NCBI GenBank assembly: GCA_963732875.1
Contig: CAVTBD010000002.1
Span: 682,001-746,000, forward strand
Source of the DNA: WHSO01 sp963732875
GTDB taxonomy: Bacteria; Pseudomonadota; Alphaproteobacteria; SMXQ01
Length of the DNA stretch: 64,000 bases
Direction: 5' to 3'
A program made the position numbers and the translations under genes. The notes below the pieces were generated by a model. That model was not told where the DNA came from. It worked only from the letters and a program-made list of their open reading frames with translations, and searched no databases. Of the stretch, positions 18,860 through 32,430 are shown piece after piece (the stretch's first letter is position 1; each line of letters starts with the position of its first letter).

Positions 18860-20915
18860 GGGTACCGGTGCTTTCCCTGGCCGGGAGCAGAAGCTCGGTG
18901 CAGCGCGCCATGGTAGCCGAGGCACGGCTGATCGGGTCGGTCATATAGTAGTTGGCGATCGGGTTCGCGAACGGCGCGTCTGCCATCGTCCCCGCCGCGC
19001 CGAAGGCGCCCCACGGCGCAGCCTCGACCGTGCCGATGGTCGCGAACACGGGATTGACCGCCGCCATGCGCGTGCGCAACTGGTCGAGCGTGTTGTAGGG
19101 CAGCGTCTTGCCGATCACGCCCGAGAAGGCCCGGATGATGGTCCAGTCCTCGCGCGCCTCGCCGAGCGGGAAATGGGCGGCAAAGGCTTCCTGCACGCGT
19201 CCCTCGGTGTTGACGTAGAGCGCGTTCTTCTCGGTGTAGGCGGCGCCCGGCAGGATCACGTCGGCGCGGTGCGCCCCGGCGTCGCCGTGGTGGCCCTGGT
19301 AGATCACGAAGGCATCGCCGAGAGCCTGCATGTCGATCTCGTCGGCGCCGAGCAGCCACACCGCCTTTATCTCGCCCGACTGCGCACCGGCGAGGATGCC
19401 GGCGACATCGCGCCCGCCCGCGCCCGGCGTGAGGCCGAGATCGAGGCCGCCGACGCGGCTCGCCGCGCGCTGCAGCAGGTTGAAGCCGTTCCAGCCGTCC
19501 TTGACCACGCCGAACTTGTCAGCGATGGCACGGGCCGCAGCCAGGACGGCGGCGCCGTCCTCGCGCGCCACCGCGCCCGCGCCCAAGATCAGCATGGGCC
19601 GTTCGGCCGCCTCCAGCACGTTGGCGAACTCGTGCTTGCCGTCGAGCAGGTCGGTGAGCGTGCGCGGGCCGGCGCCGAGATGGGTGGTGCGATAGGTCAG
19701 GTCCGCGTTCTCGCCGATCACGCCGATGCGGAAGCCGCCCTTGAGCCAGCGCTCGCGGATGCGCGCGTTGATGATGGCGGCTTCCTTGCGCGGGTTCGAA
19801 CCCACGATCACGAGCGCGTCGGCCGCGTCGATGCCGGCGATGGCGCTGTTGAAGAGGTAGGACGCGCGCGCCTTGCCGTCGAGCTTGGCGCCGTCCTGGC
19901 GGCAATCGACATTGGGTGAGCCCAGCGCCGCCATCAGGTCCTTGAGCGCGAGCATGGATTCGCAGTCGGCGAGATCACCGGCGATCGCCGCGATCTTGCC
20001 GCCGTCGAGACCGCGCAGACGCTCGGCGATCCGGGCGAAAGCCTCGTCCCAGTCGGCCTCGCGCAGCTTGCCGCCGTCGCGCACGTAGGGATGGTCGAGG
20101 CGCTGGCGCTTGAGCCCGTCGCAGGCGAAGCGCGACTTGTCGGCCAGCCATTCCTCGTTGATGTCCTCATTCAGGCGCGGCAGCACGCGCATCACCTCGG
20201 TCCCGCGCGAATCGACCCGGATGTTGGAGCCGACGGCGTCGAGCACGTCGATGGATTCGGTCTTGCGCAGCTCCCACGGCCGCGCGGTGAAGGCGAACGG
20301 CTTCGACGTCAGCGCGCCGACCGGGCACAGGTCGATCATGTTGCCCGACATCTCGGACGTGATCGCCTTGCCGACGTAGTTCCCGATCTCCATGTCCTCG
20401 CCGCGGCCAGTGGCGCCGAGCTCCTCAACGCCCGCGACCTCGGTCGCAAAGCGGACGCAACGCGTGCAATGGATGCAGCGCGTCATCTGGGTCTTGATGA
20501 GCGGCCCGAAGTCCTTGTCGGTGACCGCACGCTTGTTCTCGGCGAAGCGCGAGCGGTCGAAGCCGTAGAACAGCGCCTGGTCCTGCAGATCGCATTCGCC
20601 GCCCTGGTCGCAGATCGGGCAGTCGAGCGGATGGTTGATGAGCAGCATCTCCATCACGCCGCGCCGCGCCTTCCTGGCCATCGGGCTGTCGGTCTTGATC
20701 TGCTGGCCGTCCGCCGCCGGTAGCGCGCAGGACGCCTGGGGCTTGGGCGGACCGGGTGAGACCTCGACCAGGCACATGCGGCAGTTGCCCGCGATCGACA
20801 GGCGCTCATGGTAGCAGAAGCGCGGAATTTCCTTGCCCGCCTGCTCGCACGCCTGGAGCACGGTCGTGCCGGGTGCGACCTCGATTTCAACGCCGTCTAT
20901 GGTGACCTTCGGCAT
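18852..20915 (-). CDS. nuoG: NADH-quinone oxidoreductase subunit G
   Basis: This is the large iron-sulfur subunit of complex I, 687 residues, typical of the alphaproteobacterial/mitochondrial 75-kDa type. The N-terminal [2Fe-2S] motif (CYHERLSIAGNCRMCLVEV and a further cysteine in ASCALP), the His-ligated cluster segment HPLDCPICDQGGECDLQ, and the two-cluster part CIHCTRCVRFA ... CPVGALTSKP are all visible. The remaining 400 residues are a molybdopterin-oxidoreductase-like domain without cofactor function. The start is the ATG at 20915 (MPKVTIDG); the frame is open further upstream, but that part runs inside nuoF. It lies 17 bp after nuoF. Confidence 0.96.
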   Translation of the reverse strand: MPKVTIDGVEIEVAPGTTVLQACEQAGKEIPRFCYHERLSIAGNCRMCLVEVSPGPPKPQASCALPAADGQQIKTDSPMARKARRGVMEMLLINHPLDCPICDQGGECDLQDQALFYGFDRSRFAENKRAVTDKDFGPLIKTQMTRCIHCTRCVRFATEVAGVEELGATGRGEDMEIGNYVGKAITSEMSGNMIDLCPVGALTSKPFAFTARPWELRKTESIDVLDAVGSNIRVDSRGTEVMRVLPRLNEDINEEWLADKSRFACDGLKRQRLDHPYVRDGGKLREADWDEAFARIAERLRGLDGGKIAAIAGDLADCESMLALKDLMAALGSPNVDCRQDGAKLDGKARASYLFNSAIAGIDAADALVIVGSNPRKEAAIINARIRERWLKGGFRIGVIGENADLTYRTTHLGAGPRTLTDLLDGKHEFANVLEAAERPMLILGAGAVAREDGAAVLAAARAIADKFGVVKDGWNGFNLLQRAASRVGGLDLGLTPGAGGRDVAGILAGAQSGEIKAVWLLGADEIDMQALGDAFVIYQGHHGDAGAHRADVILPGAAYTEKNALYVNTEGRVQEAFAAHFPLGEAREDWTIIRAFSGVIGKTLPYNTLDQLRTRMAAVNPVFATIGTVEAAPWGAFGAAGTMADAPFANPIANYYMTDPISRASATMARCTELLLPARESTGTHG

Positions 20916-20932
20916 CTTGTTCCCCGCCCCCG

Positions 20933-22213
<1,281 letters not shown>

Positions 22214-22215
22214 GA

Positions 22216-22812
22216 TCAGGCCTTCTTGCCCGTGAGAACCTTGGGGCCCGACGCCGGCGCGGCGCCCGGACGGCCGATGCGCGAGCCGGGCTTGGGCGTC
22301 TTGCCGGCCTTGATGTCGCGCACGATCTCGCGCGCGGCCTCGGGCGTCAGGTCCTCGTAATAGTCGTCGCCGATCTGGAACATCGGCGCGTGGACGCAGG
22401 CGCCGAGGCATTCCACCTCGCGCAGCGTGAAGGCGCCGTCCGACGTGGTGCCGCCGACCTCGACGCCGATCTCGTCTTCGAGCGCGGCAACGATCTCCTC
22501 CGACCCGCGCAGCCAGCACGGCGTGGTGGTACACACCTCGATGCAGGTGCGCCCGAGCGGCTCGAGGTTGAACATGGTGTAGAAGGTCGCCACCTCCCAT
22601 ACCCTAATCTCCGCCATGCCGAGCATGTCGGCGACGTGCAGCACGGCGGCACGCGGCAGCCATCCGCCCATCTGGCGCTGGGCGAGGTCGAGCAGCGGGA
22701 TCACCGCGCTGCGCTGGCGTCCGGCGGGATACTTGGCGACGATCGCCTCCGCCTTGGCCTTGTTCTCCGCCGTGAAGGCGAATTCCCTGGGCTCAACCGC
22801 TTCCACACTCAC
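22216..22812 (-). CDS. nuoE: NADH-quinone oxidoreductase subunit E
   Basis: This thioredoxin-fold subunit of complex I holds [2Fe-2S] cluster N1a. The four cysteines are seen in CTTTPCWLRG and CLGACVHAP. The 198-residue product includes a helical N-terminal domain and a C-terminal tail (GKTPKPGSRIGRPGAAPASGPKVLTG) that is longer than in E. coli and usual for alphaproteobacteria. The start is probably the GTG at 22812, which overlaps the nuoD stop (GTGA); no ATG precedes the conserved region, so the GTG is the best option. Confidence 0.93.
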   Translation of the reverse strand: MSVEAVEPREFAFTAENKAKAEAIVAKYPAGRQRSAVIPLLDLAQRQMGGWLPRAAVLHVADMLGMAEIRVWEVATFYTMFNLEPLGRTCIEVCTTTPCWLRGSEEIVAALEDEIGVEVGGTTSDGAFTLREVECLGACVHAPMFQIGDDYYEDLTPEAAREIVRDIKAGKTPKPGSRIGRPGAAPASGPKVLTGKKA

Positions 22813-23987
22813 CGGTCGATCTCCCCGAACACGATATCCAGCGACCCGATGATCGCCACTACGTCCGCCAGCATGTGGCCCCTGGACAGGAAATCCAGGC
22901 CCTGCAGGTGCGGAAAGCCCGGCGCGCGTATCTTGCAGCGGTAGGGCTTGTTGCCGCCGTCCGACACCACGTAGGTACCGAACTCGCCCTTGGGTGCCTC
23001 GACCGCGGCATAGGCCTCGCCGGCCGGCACGTGATAGCCCTCGGTATAGAGCTTGAAGTGATGGATCAGCGCTTCCATCGAGCGCTTCATCTCGGCGCGG
23101 CGCGGCGGCGCGATCTTGTTGTTGTCGACCACCACCGGGCCGTCCGGCATGTCGGCGATGGCCTGGCGGATGATGCGCACGCTCTGGCGCATCTCCTCGA
23201 TGCGTACGAGATAGCGCGCGTAGCAGTCGCCGGTCTTGCCTACCGGTATGTCGAACTGGACGCGGTCGTAGGCGTCGTAGGGCTGCGCCTTGCGCAGGTC
23301 CCAGGCGACGTCGGAGCCACGCAGCATCGGCCCTGTGAACCCCCAGTCGAGCGCGTCCTTGGCGGAGACCACGCCGATATCGACGGTGCGCTGCTTGAAG
23401 ATGCGGTTCTCCGTGAGCAGCCCTTCCACGTCGTCGATATGCGGCTCGAAGCGGTCGCAGAAGGCGAGAATGTCGTCGGTGAGCCCCGCCGGCAGGTCGA
23501 GGTGCACCCCACCCGGCCGGAAATAGGCCGCATGCAGGCGCGCACCCGACGCGCGCTCGTAAAACTCCATCAGCTTCTCGCGCTCCTCGAATCCCCACAG
23601 CAGCGGCGTCATGGCGCCGACATCGAGCGCCATGGTGGTGATGTTGAGGATGTGATTGAGGATGCGGCTGATCTCGGCGAACAGGACGCGGATGTACTGG
23701 GCGCGCGGCGGCGGCGTGATGCCGAGCAGCTTCTCCACCGTGAGCGCGAAAGCGTGCTCCTGGGACATCGGCGCGACGTAGTCGAGCCGGTCGAAATAGG
23801 GCACCGCCTGGAGATAGGTCTTGTATTCGATCAGCTTCTCGGTGCCGCGGTGCAGCAGGCCGATATGCGGATCGGCGCGATCCACCACCTCGCCGTCCAT
23901 CTCCAGCACCAGGCGCAGCACGCCGTGGGCCGCGGGATGCTGCGGGCCGAAATTGACCGAGAAGTTATGGATCTGCGCTTCAGCCAT
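22809..23987 (-). CDS. nuoD: NADH-quinone oxidoreductase subunit D
   Basis: This 49-kDa subunit of complex I shares the quinone site with NuoB. The 392 residues begin MAEAQIHNFSVNFGPQHPAAHG; the histidine of the GPQHPAAHG loop and the tyrosine region that line the quinone head-group site are present, as are HIGLLHRGTEKLIE and EFGTYVVSDG. No separate NuoC fusion is present. The ATG at 23987 overlaps the nuoC end by eight bases, so the two are probably translated together. Confidence 0.97.
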   Translation of the reverse strand: MAEAQIHNFSVNFGPQHPAAHGVLRLVLEMDGEVVDRADPHIGLLHRGTEKLIEYKTYLQAVPYFDRLDYVAPMSQEHAFALTVEKLLGITPPPRAQYIRVLFAEISRILNHILNITTMALDVGAMTPLLWGFEEREKLMEFYERASGARLHAAYFRPGGVHLDLPAGLTDDILAFCDRFEPHIDDVEGLLTENRIFKQRTVDIGVVSAKDALDWGFTGPMLRGSDVAWDLRKAQPYDAYDRVQFDIPVGKTGDCYARYLVRIEEMRQSVRIIRQAIADMPDGPVVVDNNKIAPPRRAEMKRSMEALIHHFKLYTEGYHVPAGEAYAAVEAPKGEFGTYVVSDGGNKPYRCKIRAPGFPHLQGLDFLSRGHMLADVVAIIGSLDIVFGEIDR

Positions 23988-24645
23988 TGGCGGGCTTCCC
24001 ACCGGGCACGTCGCCCTTGGCCTTCTCGTCGCCGGGCAGCAGTGCGTCACGCGCGGCCTCGGCCCCTTCCCACGGGCTCAGGAAGTCGAACGTGCGGAAC
24101 TCCTGGGTGAGCTTGACCCGCTCGTAGACGACGCGCTTCTGGTCGTCGTCGTAGCGCACCTCGACGTAGCCCGTGAGCGGGAAGTCCTTGCGCAGCGGGT
24201 GCCCCTCGAAACCATAGTCGGTGAGGAGGCGCCGGAGATCGGGATGGTCGGAGAACAGGACGCCATAAAGATCCCAGGTCTCGCGCTCGAACCAGCCGGC
24301 CCCCGAGTGGACGCCGGTCACGGACGGCACCGGCGTCACGGCGTCGGTCGTGACCTTGACGCGCACGCGATGGTTCTGGCGCAGGCTGAGCAAATGATAG
24401 ACGACGTCGAACCGCTCCGGGCGCTCCGGATAGTCGACGCCGCACACGTCGATCAGCTCGGACAGCTGGCAGTTGGTGTCATCACGGAGTTGCGTCAGCA
24501 CCTTGACGATCACGGCGCGCTTGACGGTGATGGTGAGCTCACCGAGGGCGATCCGGCTCTCGATCAGGTCATCGCCGAGGAGCCCCTCGATGTAATCACC
24601 GAGTTCCTTGAGCGCTTCGAGCTGCTCTTGCTGACGTTCTTCCAT
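23980..24645 (-). CDS. nuoC: NADH-quinone oxidoreductase subunit C
   Basis: This is the 30-kDa subunit of complex I, with no cofactor, sitting beside NuoD. It has 221 residues; the family signature ERETWDLYGVLFSDHPDLRRLLTDYGF and the end region HPLRKDFPLTGYVEVRYDD are intact. The start is the ATG at 24645, followed by a Glu/Gln-rich helix (MEERQQEQLEALKELGD). The C-terminal tail (GDEKAKGDVPGGKPANG) is longer than usual and unconserved. It is 20 bp after nuoB. Confidence 0.95.
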   Translation of the reverse strand: MEERQQEQLEALKELGDYIEGLLGDDLIESRIALGELTITVKRAVIVKVLTQLRDDTNCQLSELIDVCGVDYPERPERFDVVYHLLSLRQNHRVRVKVTTDAVTPVPSVTGVHSGAGWFERETWDLYGVLFSDHPDLRRLLTDYGFEGHPLRKDFPLTGYVEVRYDDDQKRVVYERVKLTQEFRTFDFLSPWEGAEAARDALLPGDEKAKGDVPGGKPANG

Positions 24646-24665
24646 GAGCGCGTATCGTCCCTCGC

Positions 24666-25217
24666 CTACCGGAACAACGTTCCGGTACGCCGGATCTTCT
24701 TCTGGAGCTGCAGGATTCCATAGAGCAGCGCTTCCGCCGTCGGCGGGCAGCCGGGCACGTAGACGTCCACCGGCACGATGCGGTCGCAGCCGCGCACCAC
24801 GGAATAGGAATAATGGTAGTAGCCGCCGCCGTTGGCGCAGGACCCCATGGAGATCACCCAGCGCGGCTCGGCCATCTGGTCGTAGACCCGGCGCAGCGCC
24901 GGCGCCATCTTGTTGGTCAGGGTGCCGGCCACGATCATGACGTCGGACTGGCGCGGGCTCGGGCGGAACACGATGCCGAAGCGGTCGAGGTCGTAGCGCG
25001 AGGCCGCGGTCTGCATCATCTCGACCGCGCAGCACGCGAGGCCGAAGGTCATCGGGAACAGCGAGCCCGTGCGCGCCCAGTTCACCAGGGCGTCGAGCTT
25101 TGCGACGATAAATCCCTTGTCCTGAAGCTCATGGGCGACACCCGCCATGACACGGTCCTGTTCCGGACCGGCAGGCAAGGCGGCACCCGTCGGATGACCT
25201 TGCGTCGTCATAGCCAT
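24666..25217 (-). CDS. nuoB: NADH-quinone oxidoreductase subunit B
   Basis: This subunit carries cluster N2, the last iron-sulfur cluster before quinone in complex I. The adjacent cysteines are seen in GLACCAVEMM, with the other ligands in GSCANGGGYYHYSYS and YVPGCPP. The product has 183 residues. I start it at the ATG at 25217 because AGGTGG lies about 5 bases upstream; a GTG three codons earlier is possible. It follows nuoA by 40 bp. Confidence 0.95.
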   Translation of the reverse strand: MAMTTQGHPTGAALPAGPEQDRVMAGVAHELQDKGFIVAKLDALVNWARTGSLFPMTFGLACCAVEMMQTAASRYDLDRFGIVFRPSPRQSDVMIVAGTLTNKMAPALRRVYDQMAEPRWVISMGSCANGGGYYHYSYSVVRGCDRIVPVDVYVPGCPPTAEALLYGILQLQKKIRRTGTLFR

Positions 25218-25257
25218 ACTATCCACCTAACCACGGGAACGCCGCACTTCAAGAAGG

Positions 25258-25623
25258 CTACTCCCACTCCAGCGCCCCTTTTTTCCACTCGTACACGAAG
25301 CCGATGGTGAGCACCGCGAGGAACACCACCATGGACCAGAACCCGAACAGGCCGATGTCGCCCAGTGCGACGGCCCAGGGGAACAGGAAGGCGACCTCGA
25401 GATCGAAGATGATGAACAGGATCGCCACCAGGTAGAAACGCACGTCGAACTGGCCGCGCGCGTCGTCGAACGGATCGAAGCCGCATTCATAGGCCGAAAG
25501 CTTCTCCAAATCGGGCTTCTGGCGGGCGATGATGAAGGAAGCGAGCAGGATGATGGCGGACAGGCCGGTAGCGATCCCGAGAAAGATCAGGATCGGCAGG
25601 TATTGGACCAGCAGCTCCTGCAT
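25258..25623 (-). CDS. nuoA: NADH-quinone oxidoreductase subunit A
   Basis: This is the first gene of the complex I operon; all 14 nuo genes follow in order A to N on the minus strand. The 121-residue membrane protein has three helices and the conserved acidic loop YECGFDPFDDARGQFDVRFYL with the cysteine near the quinone site. The region upstream (25624-25823) has a TAAAAT hexamer on the minus strand (25662-25667), a possible -10 element, but no convincing -35, so I do not annotate a promoter. That 200-bp gap holds no gene. Confidence 0.95.
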   Translation of the reverse strand: MQELLVQYLPILIFLGIATGLSAIILLASFIIARQKPDLEKLSAYECGFDPFDDARGQFDVRFYLVAILFIIFDLEVAFLFPWAVALGDIGLFGFWSMVVFLAVLTIGFVYEWKKGALEWE

Positions 25624-25823
25624 GATTGCCGTTCTTTCCGTTTACTCCACCCACGAAGGAAATTTTACAGACGCATGCCGCGCGCGGGCGGATGCGCGGC
25701 TCGGTCGCGGGGCTAGACTAGTAACTTCGCTGGGGCATGAAAAGCACAGATTGCCTCGTTTCCCCGGCGACGGGGGCATGGCCGGGACCGTCGGGCGACG
25801 CCCCCTCGGAACGCTCGCGGGCA

Positions 25824-25900
<77 letters not shown>

Positions 25901-26010
25901 GTAACCCGCTTGAACGGCGGTGGTGTAGCCGCCCCACCGGTACCTGTCAACAAGTGAACCGCAGACGCTACAAGACCCGGAAATCACTGGACTTGATGCC
26001 CTTGCGCGCA

Positions 26011-26676
26011 TCACCGGACGCGCACGACGAAGCACGGCGCGCCGCGGCTCTTGAGCGTGTCGCAGGTACGTCGCGCGTCTGTCATGCGCCTGAACGGTCC
26101 GAGCCGTGCGAGGTGGAACAGGCCACGCTTGCCCAGGGTCTGTTCACTCAGCAAGAATTCGTGTCCCTTGATCACGCCGCCATGTGCGGCGCGGATCTCG
26201 CGGATGTACCGTTCGGCGACCGTCCGGCTGCGGAACGCACCGACCTGAACCCAGGCACCCTTCGCCGGCGCCACGGCAGCGACGGGCTTCGATTTCGTCG
26301 CGGTGTCGGCGGCCGGCGCAACGGATGTCGGCGCGACCGGCTCCGGCTTCTTCATGCTGTCGGCGGTGGGGGGGGCGGACGCCACTGGCGGCGCGCTCAC
26401 CGGGGCGACGACGGCGTGCGGTGCCGACTAAATCGGCTCGGCCATGCGGCGTGCGACCGTTTCAGGGCGCTTCTTGCAGGCAAACCAGTACTGGTCAGCC
26501 TCCTTGTGCTGCAGCAGCGGCCAACGTCCGTACGTGCCGCATTCCTTCACGGCGAGTTGGACCGCATCGGTCGGCGATGGGGAATCGATGACGGCCTGTT
26601 CGTCGTTGGAAATAATGAGCTGTGGCGCGCAACCGGCAACCACGACGGCCAAGGCCGCGACAACGAGCGCACGCAT
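26011..26676 (-). pseudogene. SPOR-domain lipoprotein interrupted by an in-frame TAG
   Basis: The N-terminal part (26428-26676) begins with a lipoprotein signal peptide (hydrophobic stretch ending VVAGC, lipid cysteine about residue 16), followed by a small Cys-containing domain. After a TAG at 26428-26430 the same reading frame stays open with a Pro/Ala/Lys-rich linker and then a SPOR domain (about 26011-26265; GAWVQVGAFRSR to FVVRVR), the peptidoglycan-binding fold that recognises denuded glycan at division sites. Together they would make a 221-codon lipoprotein of usual build. The second part has only a GTG without a ribosome site to start from. Possible readings: nonsense mutation, base-call error, or two genes. 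It lies 110 bp before tRNA-Asp. Confidence 0.6.
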
Positions 26677-26818
26677 TTCGCACCTCCGGTTCCCGGCGGC
26701 GCGAAATCCTTGCCGCCGCCCCCAAATTGAAAGCCGTCGGTAGACCTAACAAGCCATGGTTAACAAGGCTTTAAGGACTATGGCAGGCAACCGGTGGGAG
26801 CGGGACGAGGCGGCGCGC

Positions 26819-26894
26819 TGGTGGGCGGTGACGGGCTCGAACCGCCGACCCTCTCGGTGTAAACGAGATGCTCTTCCAGCTGAGCTAACCGCCC
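26819..26894 (-). tRNA. tRNA-Val (TAC)
   Basis: The minus strand folds as a cloverleaf: acceptor GGGCGGT with ACCGCCC, D-arm TAGCTCAGCTGG, anticodon stem CTCG(T) with loop TTTACAC (anticodon TAC), T-arm GGTTCGAGCCC, and encoded CCA (26819-26821). It is 124 bp after the HU stop codon. Confidence 0.95.
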
Positions 26895-26962
26895 ACGGGC
26901 GCAATGCCACCCCGCCGCAAGATACGGGATGACGGCACCGTTGGGGAGATCAAATCGGCAGC

Positions 26963-26992
26963 AAAAAAGGCCGGCCGCGTCGGCGGCCGGCC
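26963..26992 (-). terminator. Rho-independent terminator of the HU gene
   Basis: Reading on the minus strand, a perfect 9-bp stem GGCCGGCCG/CGGCCGGCC with a 6-base loop is followed by six T residues (the A run at 26963-26968). It lies 27-57 bp after the HU stop. Confidence 0.85.
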
Positions 26993-27018
26993 TTTTGAAA
27001 CCTTGGGGGTACGCCGTG

Positions 27019-27291
27019 TTAGTTGACGGCGTCCTTGAGGCCCTTGCCAGCCTTGAACTTGGGCTGCTTCGACGCGGGGATATTGATGGTCTCGCCGGTC
27101 CGGGGATTACGGCCCACGGAAGCCTTGCGCTGGACCACGTTGAACGTGCCAAAGCCGACCAGGCGAACGTCGTCGCCCTTCTTCAGCGCACCCGAGATCG
27201 TGTCGAACGTGCTGTCAACGGCCTTCGCGGCATCGGCCTTGGACAGGCCAGTCCCGGAAGCAACTGCTGCCACGAGATCATTTTTGTTCAC
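27019..27291 (-). CDS. hup: HU family DNA-binding protein
   Basis: This histone-like protein bends and compacts DNA. The 90 residues follow the HU pattern: MNKNDLVAAVA start helix, GFGTFNVVQRKASVGRNPRTGE beta-arm with the intercalating proline (RNPRTGE), and the end FKAGKGLKDAVN. The start is GTG at 27291 with AGAGGGGG about 8 bases upstream; the open frame to 27342 is not used. Its own terminator follows. It lies on the same strand as lon but with a 256-bp gap and a terminator between, so it is transcribed separately. Confidence 0.95.
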   Translation of the reverse strand: MNKNDLVAAVASGTGLSKADAAKAVDSTFDTISGALKKGDDVRLVGFGTFNVVQRKASVGRNPRTGETINIPASKQPKFKAGKGLKDAVN

Positions 27292-27469
27292 TTGCAACCC
27301 CCTCTTATCAGGAAATTTGGCCAGGGCATAAATGGATGACACCTATGCAGGCCCAGAGTCTAGGCAAACCCTAGCGTTGCCGTCAATCGGAGATGGCGGG
27401 TTTTCAACAGAATTTTGCAGGAATTCCAAGGGCTGCGGAATGGCCCCGGCGTGCCGGCCGGCACCTTTC

Positions 27470-27506
27470 AAAAATCGAAAGGGCCGGCATATTCACCGGC
27501 CCTTTC
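27470..27506 (-). terminator. Rho-independent terminator of lon
   Basis: On the minus strand GAAAGGGCCGG (27496-27506) pairs perfectly with CCGGCCCTTTC (27477-27487) around an 8-base loop, followed by GATTTTT. It lies 42 bp after the lon stop codon. Confidence 0.8.
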
Positions 27507-27547
27507 ATTACGTTACGAGATCACGCTCGCGCGTGACGCGAACTGGC

Positions 27548-29953
<2,406 letters not shown>

Positions 29954-30089
29954 TCGATACCCTTCCGACTGGTGGTACGCGCCATCCCCGGCGGGGGATG
30001 GGAAACACTTTAGACGAGCGGTCTTGGTGATTGGTTAAGTCATGGCCGCCACCACCCGCCCCCGGCCGCCCCGGAATTGCCCGAAAGCA

Positions 30090-30123
30090 AACGGCGCGCC
30101 ACAACAGTATGTGGCGCGCCGTT
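30090..30123 (-). terminator. Strong dyad after clpX, probable terminator
   Basis: AACGGCGCGCCAC (30090-30102) pairs perfectly over 13 bp with GTGGCGCGCCGTT (30111-30123), with an 8-base loop. On the minus strand it is followed by TTTGCTTTC, a weak U tract. It lies 35 bp after the clpX stop. Confidence 0.6.
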
Positions 30124-30157
30124 CGGCCAAATCAAGAGGTGCGGCCCGGGTGTCCGA

Positions 30158-31423
<1,266 letters not shown>

Positions 31424-31612
31424 GGGCGCTCCATCTACCTTACATCGGCCTCCGGCGCTTTCGCTCCGGCAACCGTTTCGGGCCACGTCGGCCCGGGAAC
31501 CGCGCGGCCTCTAGAATCCTGTTTGCCACGACCTCCCCCCTGAAACAACGAAAAAAGCGGAGCATTTCACAAGGGGGTCACAACATACAGCTTATACGAC
31601 ACACGCTACTAC

Positions 31613-31641
31613 AATATAGGTGGCACCTTCCAGCCATGCAA
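31613..31641 (-). promoter_or_regulatory. Putative promoter of clpX
   Basis: On the minus strand TTGCAT (31636-31641) and TATATT (31613-31618) are separated by 17 bp, a good sigma70 spacing. It lies in the 313-bp gap between clpP and clpX, which contains no gene. A small dyad GGCGGAATCCGCC (31711-31723) just after the clpP stop may be a weak terminator. Confidence 0.5.
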
Positions 31642-31736
31642 TGACCGGGACCGGGCCAGTTCATAGACTAGCCCGCGCTGGTCAATATTCCGTTAAGGAC
31701 CCGCGCTAACGGCGGAATCCGCCGCTTCGGCACGGG

Positions 31737-32384
31737 TCAGTCGGCCTTCTTGTCGCCGTCCTTGCCGGCGATCGGCGGGCGCGACGCCACGACCTCGTCG
31801 ATCAGACCGAACGCCTTGGCCTCTTCCGGGGCCATGAACTTGTCGCGTTCGACCGCCTGGGCAATGGTGTCGAGCGCCGTCCCGGTGTGCTTGGCGTAGA
31901 TCTCGTTCAGCCGCTGGCGCAGGGCCAGGATCTCGCGCGCCTGGATTTCGATGTCGGTGGCCTGCCCCTGGGCGCCGCCCGAGGGCTGGTGGATCATGAT
32001 GCGCGAATTGGGCAGGCAGTAGCGCTTGCCCTTGGCGCCGGCCGCCAGCAGCAGGGAGCCCATGGAGGCCGCCTGGCCGATGCACACGGTCGCGACCTCG
32101 GGGCGGATGTACTGCATGGTGTCGTAGATCGCGAGCCCGGAGGTGACCACGCCGCCCGGCGAGTTGATGTAGATCGAGATGTCCTTGTTGGGGTTCTCGG
32201 CCTCGAGGAACAGGAGCTGGGCCGAGATCACCGAGGCGACGGCGTCGTTGATCGGCCCGACCATGAAGATGATGCGCTCCTTGAGGAGCCGGGAATAAAT
32301 GTCATAGGACCGCTCACCGCGGTTGGTCTGCTCGACCACCATCGGGATCAGGCTCTGCATGCGGGTGTCGATCGGTTCGCTCAT
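31737..32384 (-). CDS. clpP: ATP-dependent Clp protease proteolytic subunit
   Basis: This serine peptidase forms the double-ring chamber of ClpXP. The 215 residues have the catalytic triad at Ser107 (GQAASMGS), His132 (IMIHQPSG) and Asp181 (LIDEV region), each ten residues later than in E. coli ClpP as I remember it, because the N-terminus is longer. A GAGG site lies before the ATG at 32384; a TTG at 32414 would add ten residues. The charged C-terminal tail (GKDGDKKAD) is longer than in E. coli. It follows tig by 46 bp. Confidence 0.96.
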   Translation of the reverse strand: MSEPIDTRMQSLIPMVVEQTNRGERSYDIYSRLLKERIIFMVGPINDAVASVISAQLLFLEAENPNKDISIYINSPGGVVTSGLAIYDTMQYIRPEVATVCIGQAASMGSLLLAAGAKGKRYCLPNSRIMIHQPSGGAQGQATDIEIQAREILALRQRLNEIYAKHTGTALDTIAQAVERDKFMAPEEAKAFGLIDEVVASRPPIAGKDGDKKAD

Positions 32385-32430
32385 CTTCGTCCTCAAAATG
32401 GGCCGGCTCAACAAAGACCCGGGCGGTCAG

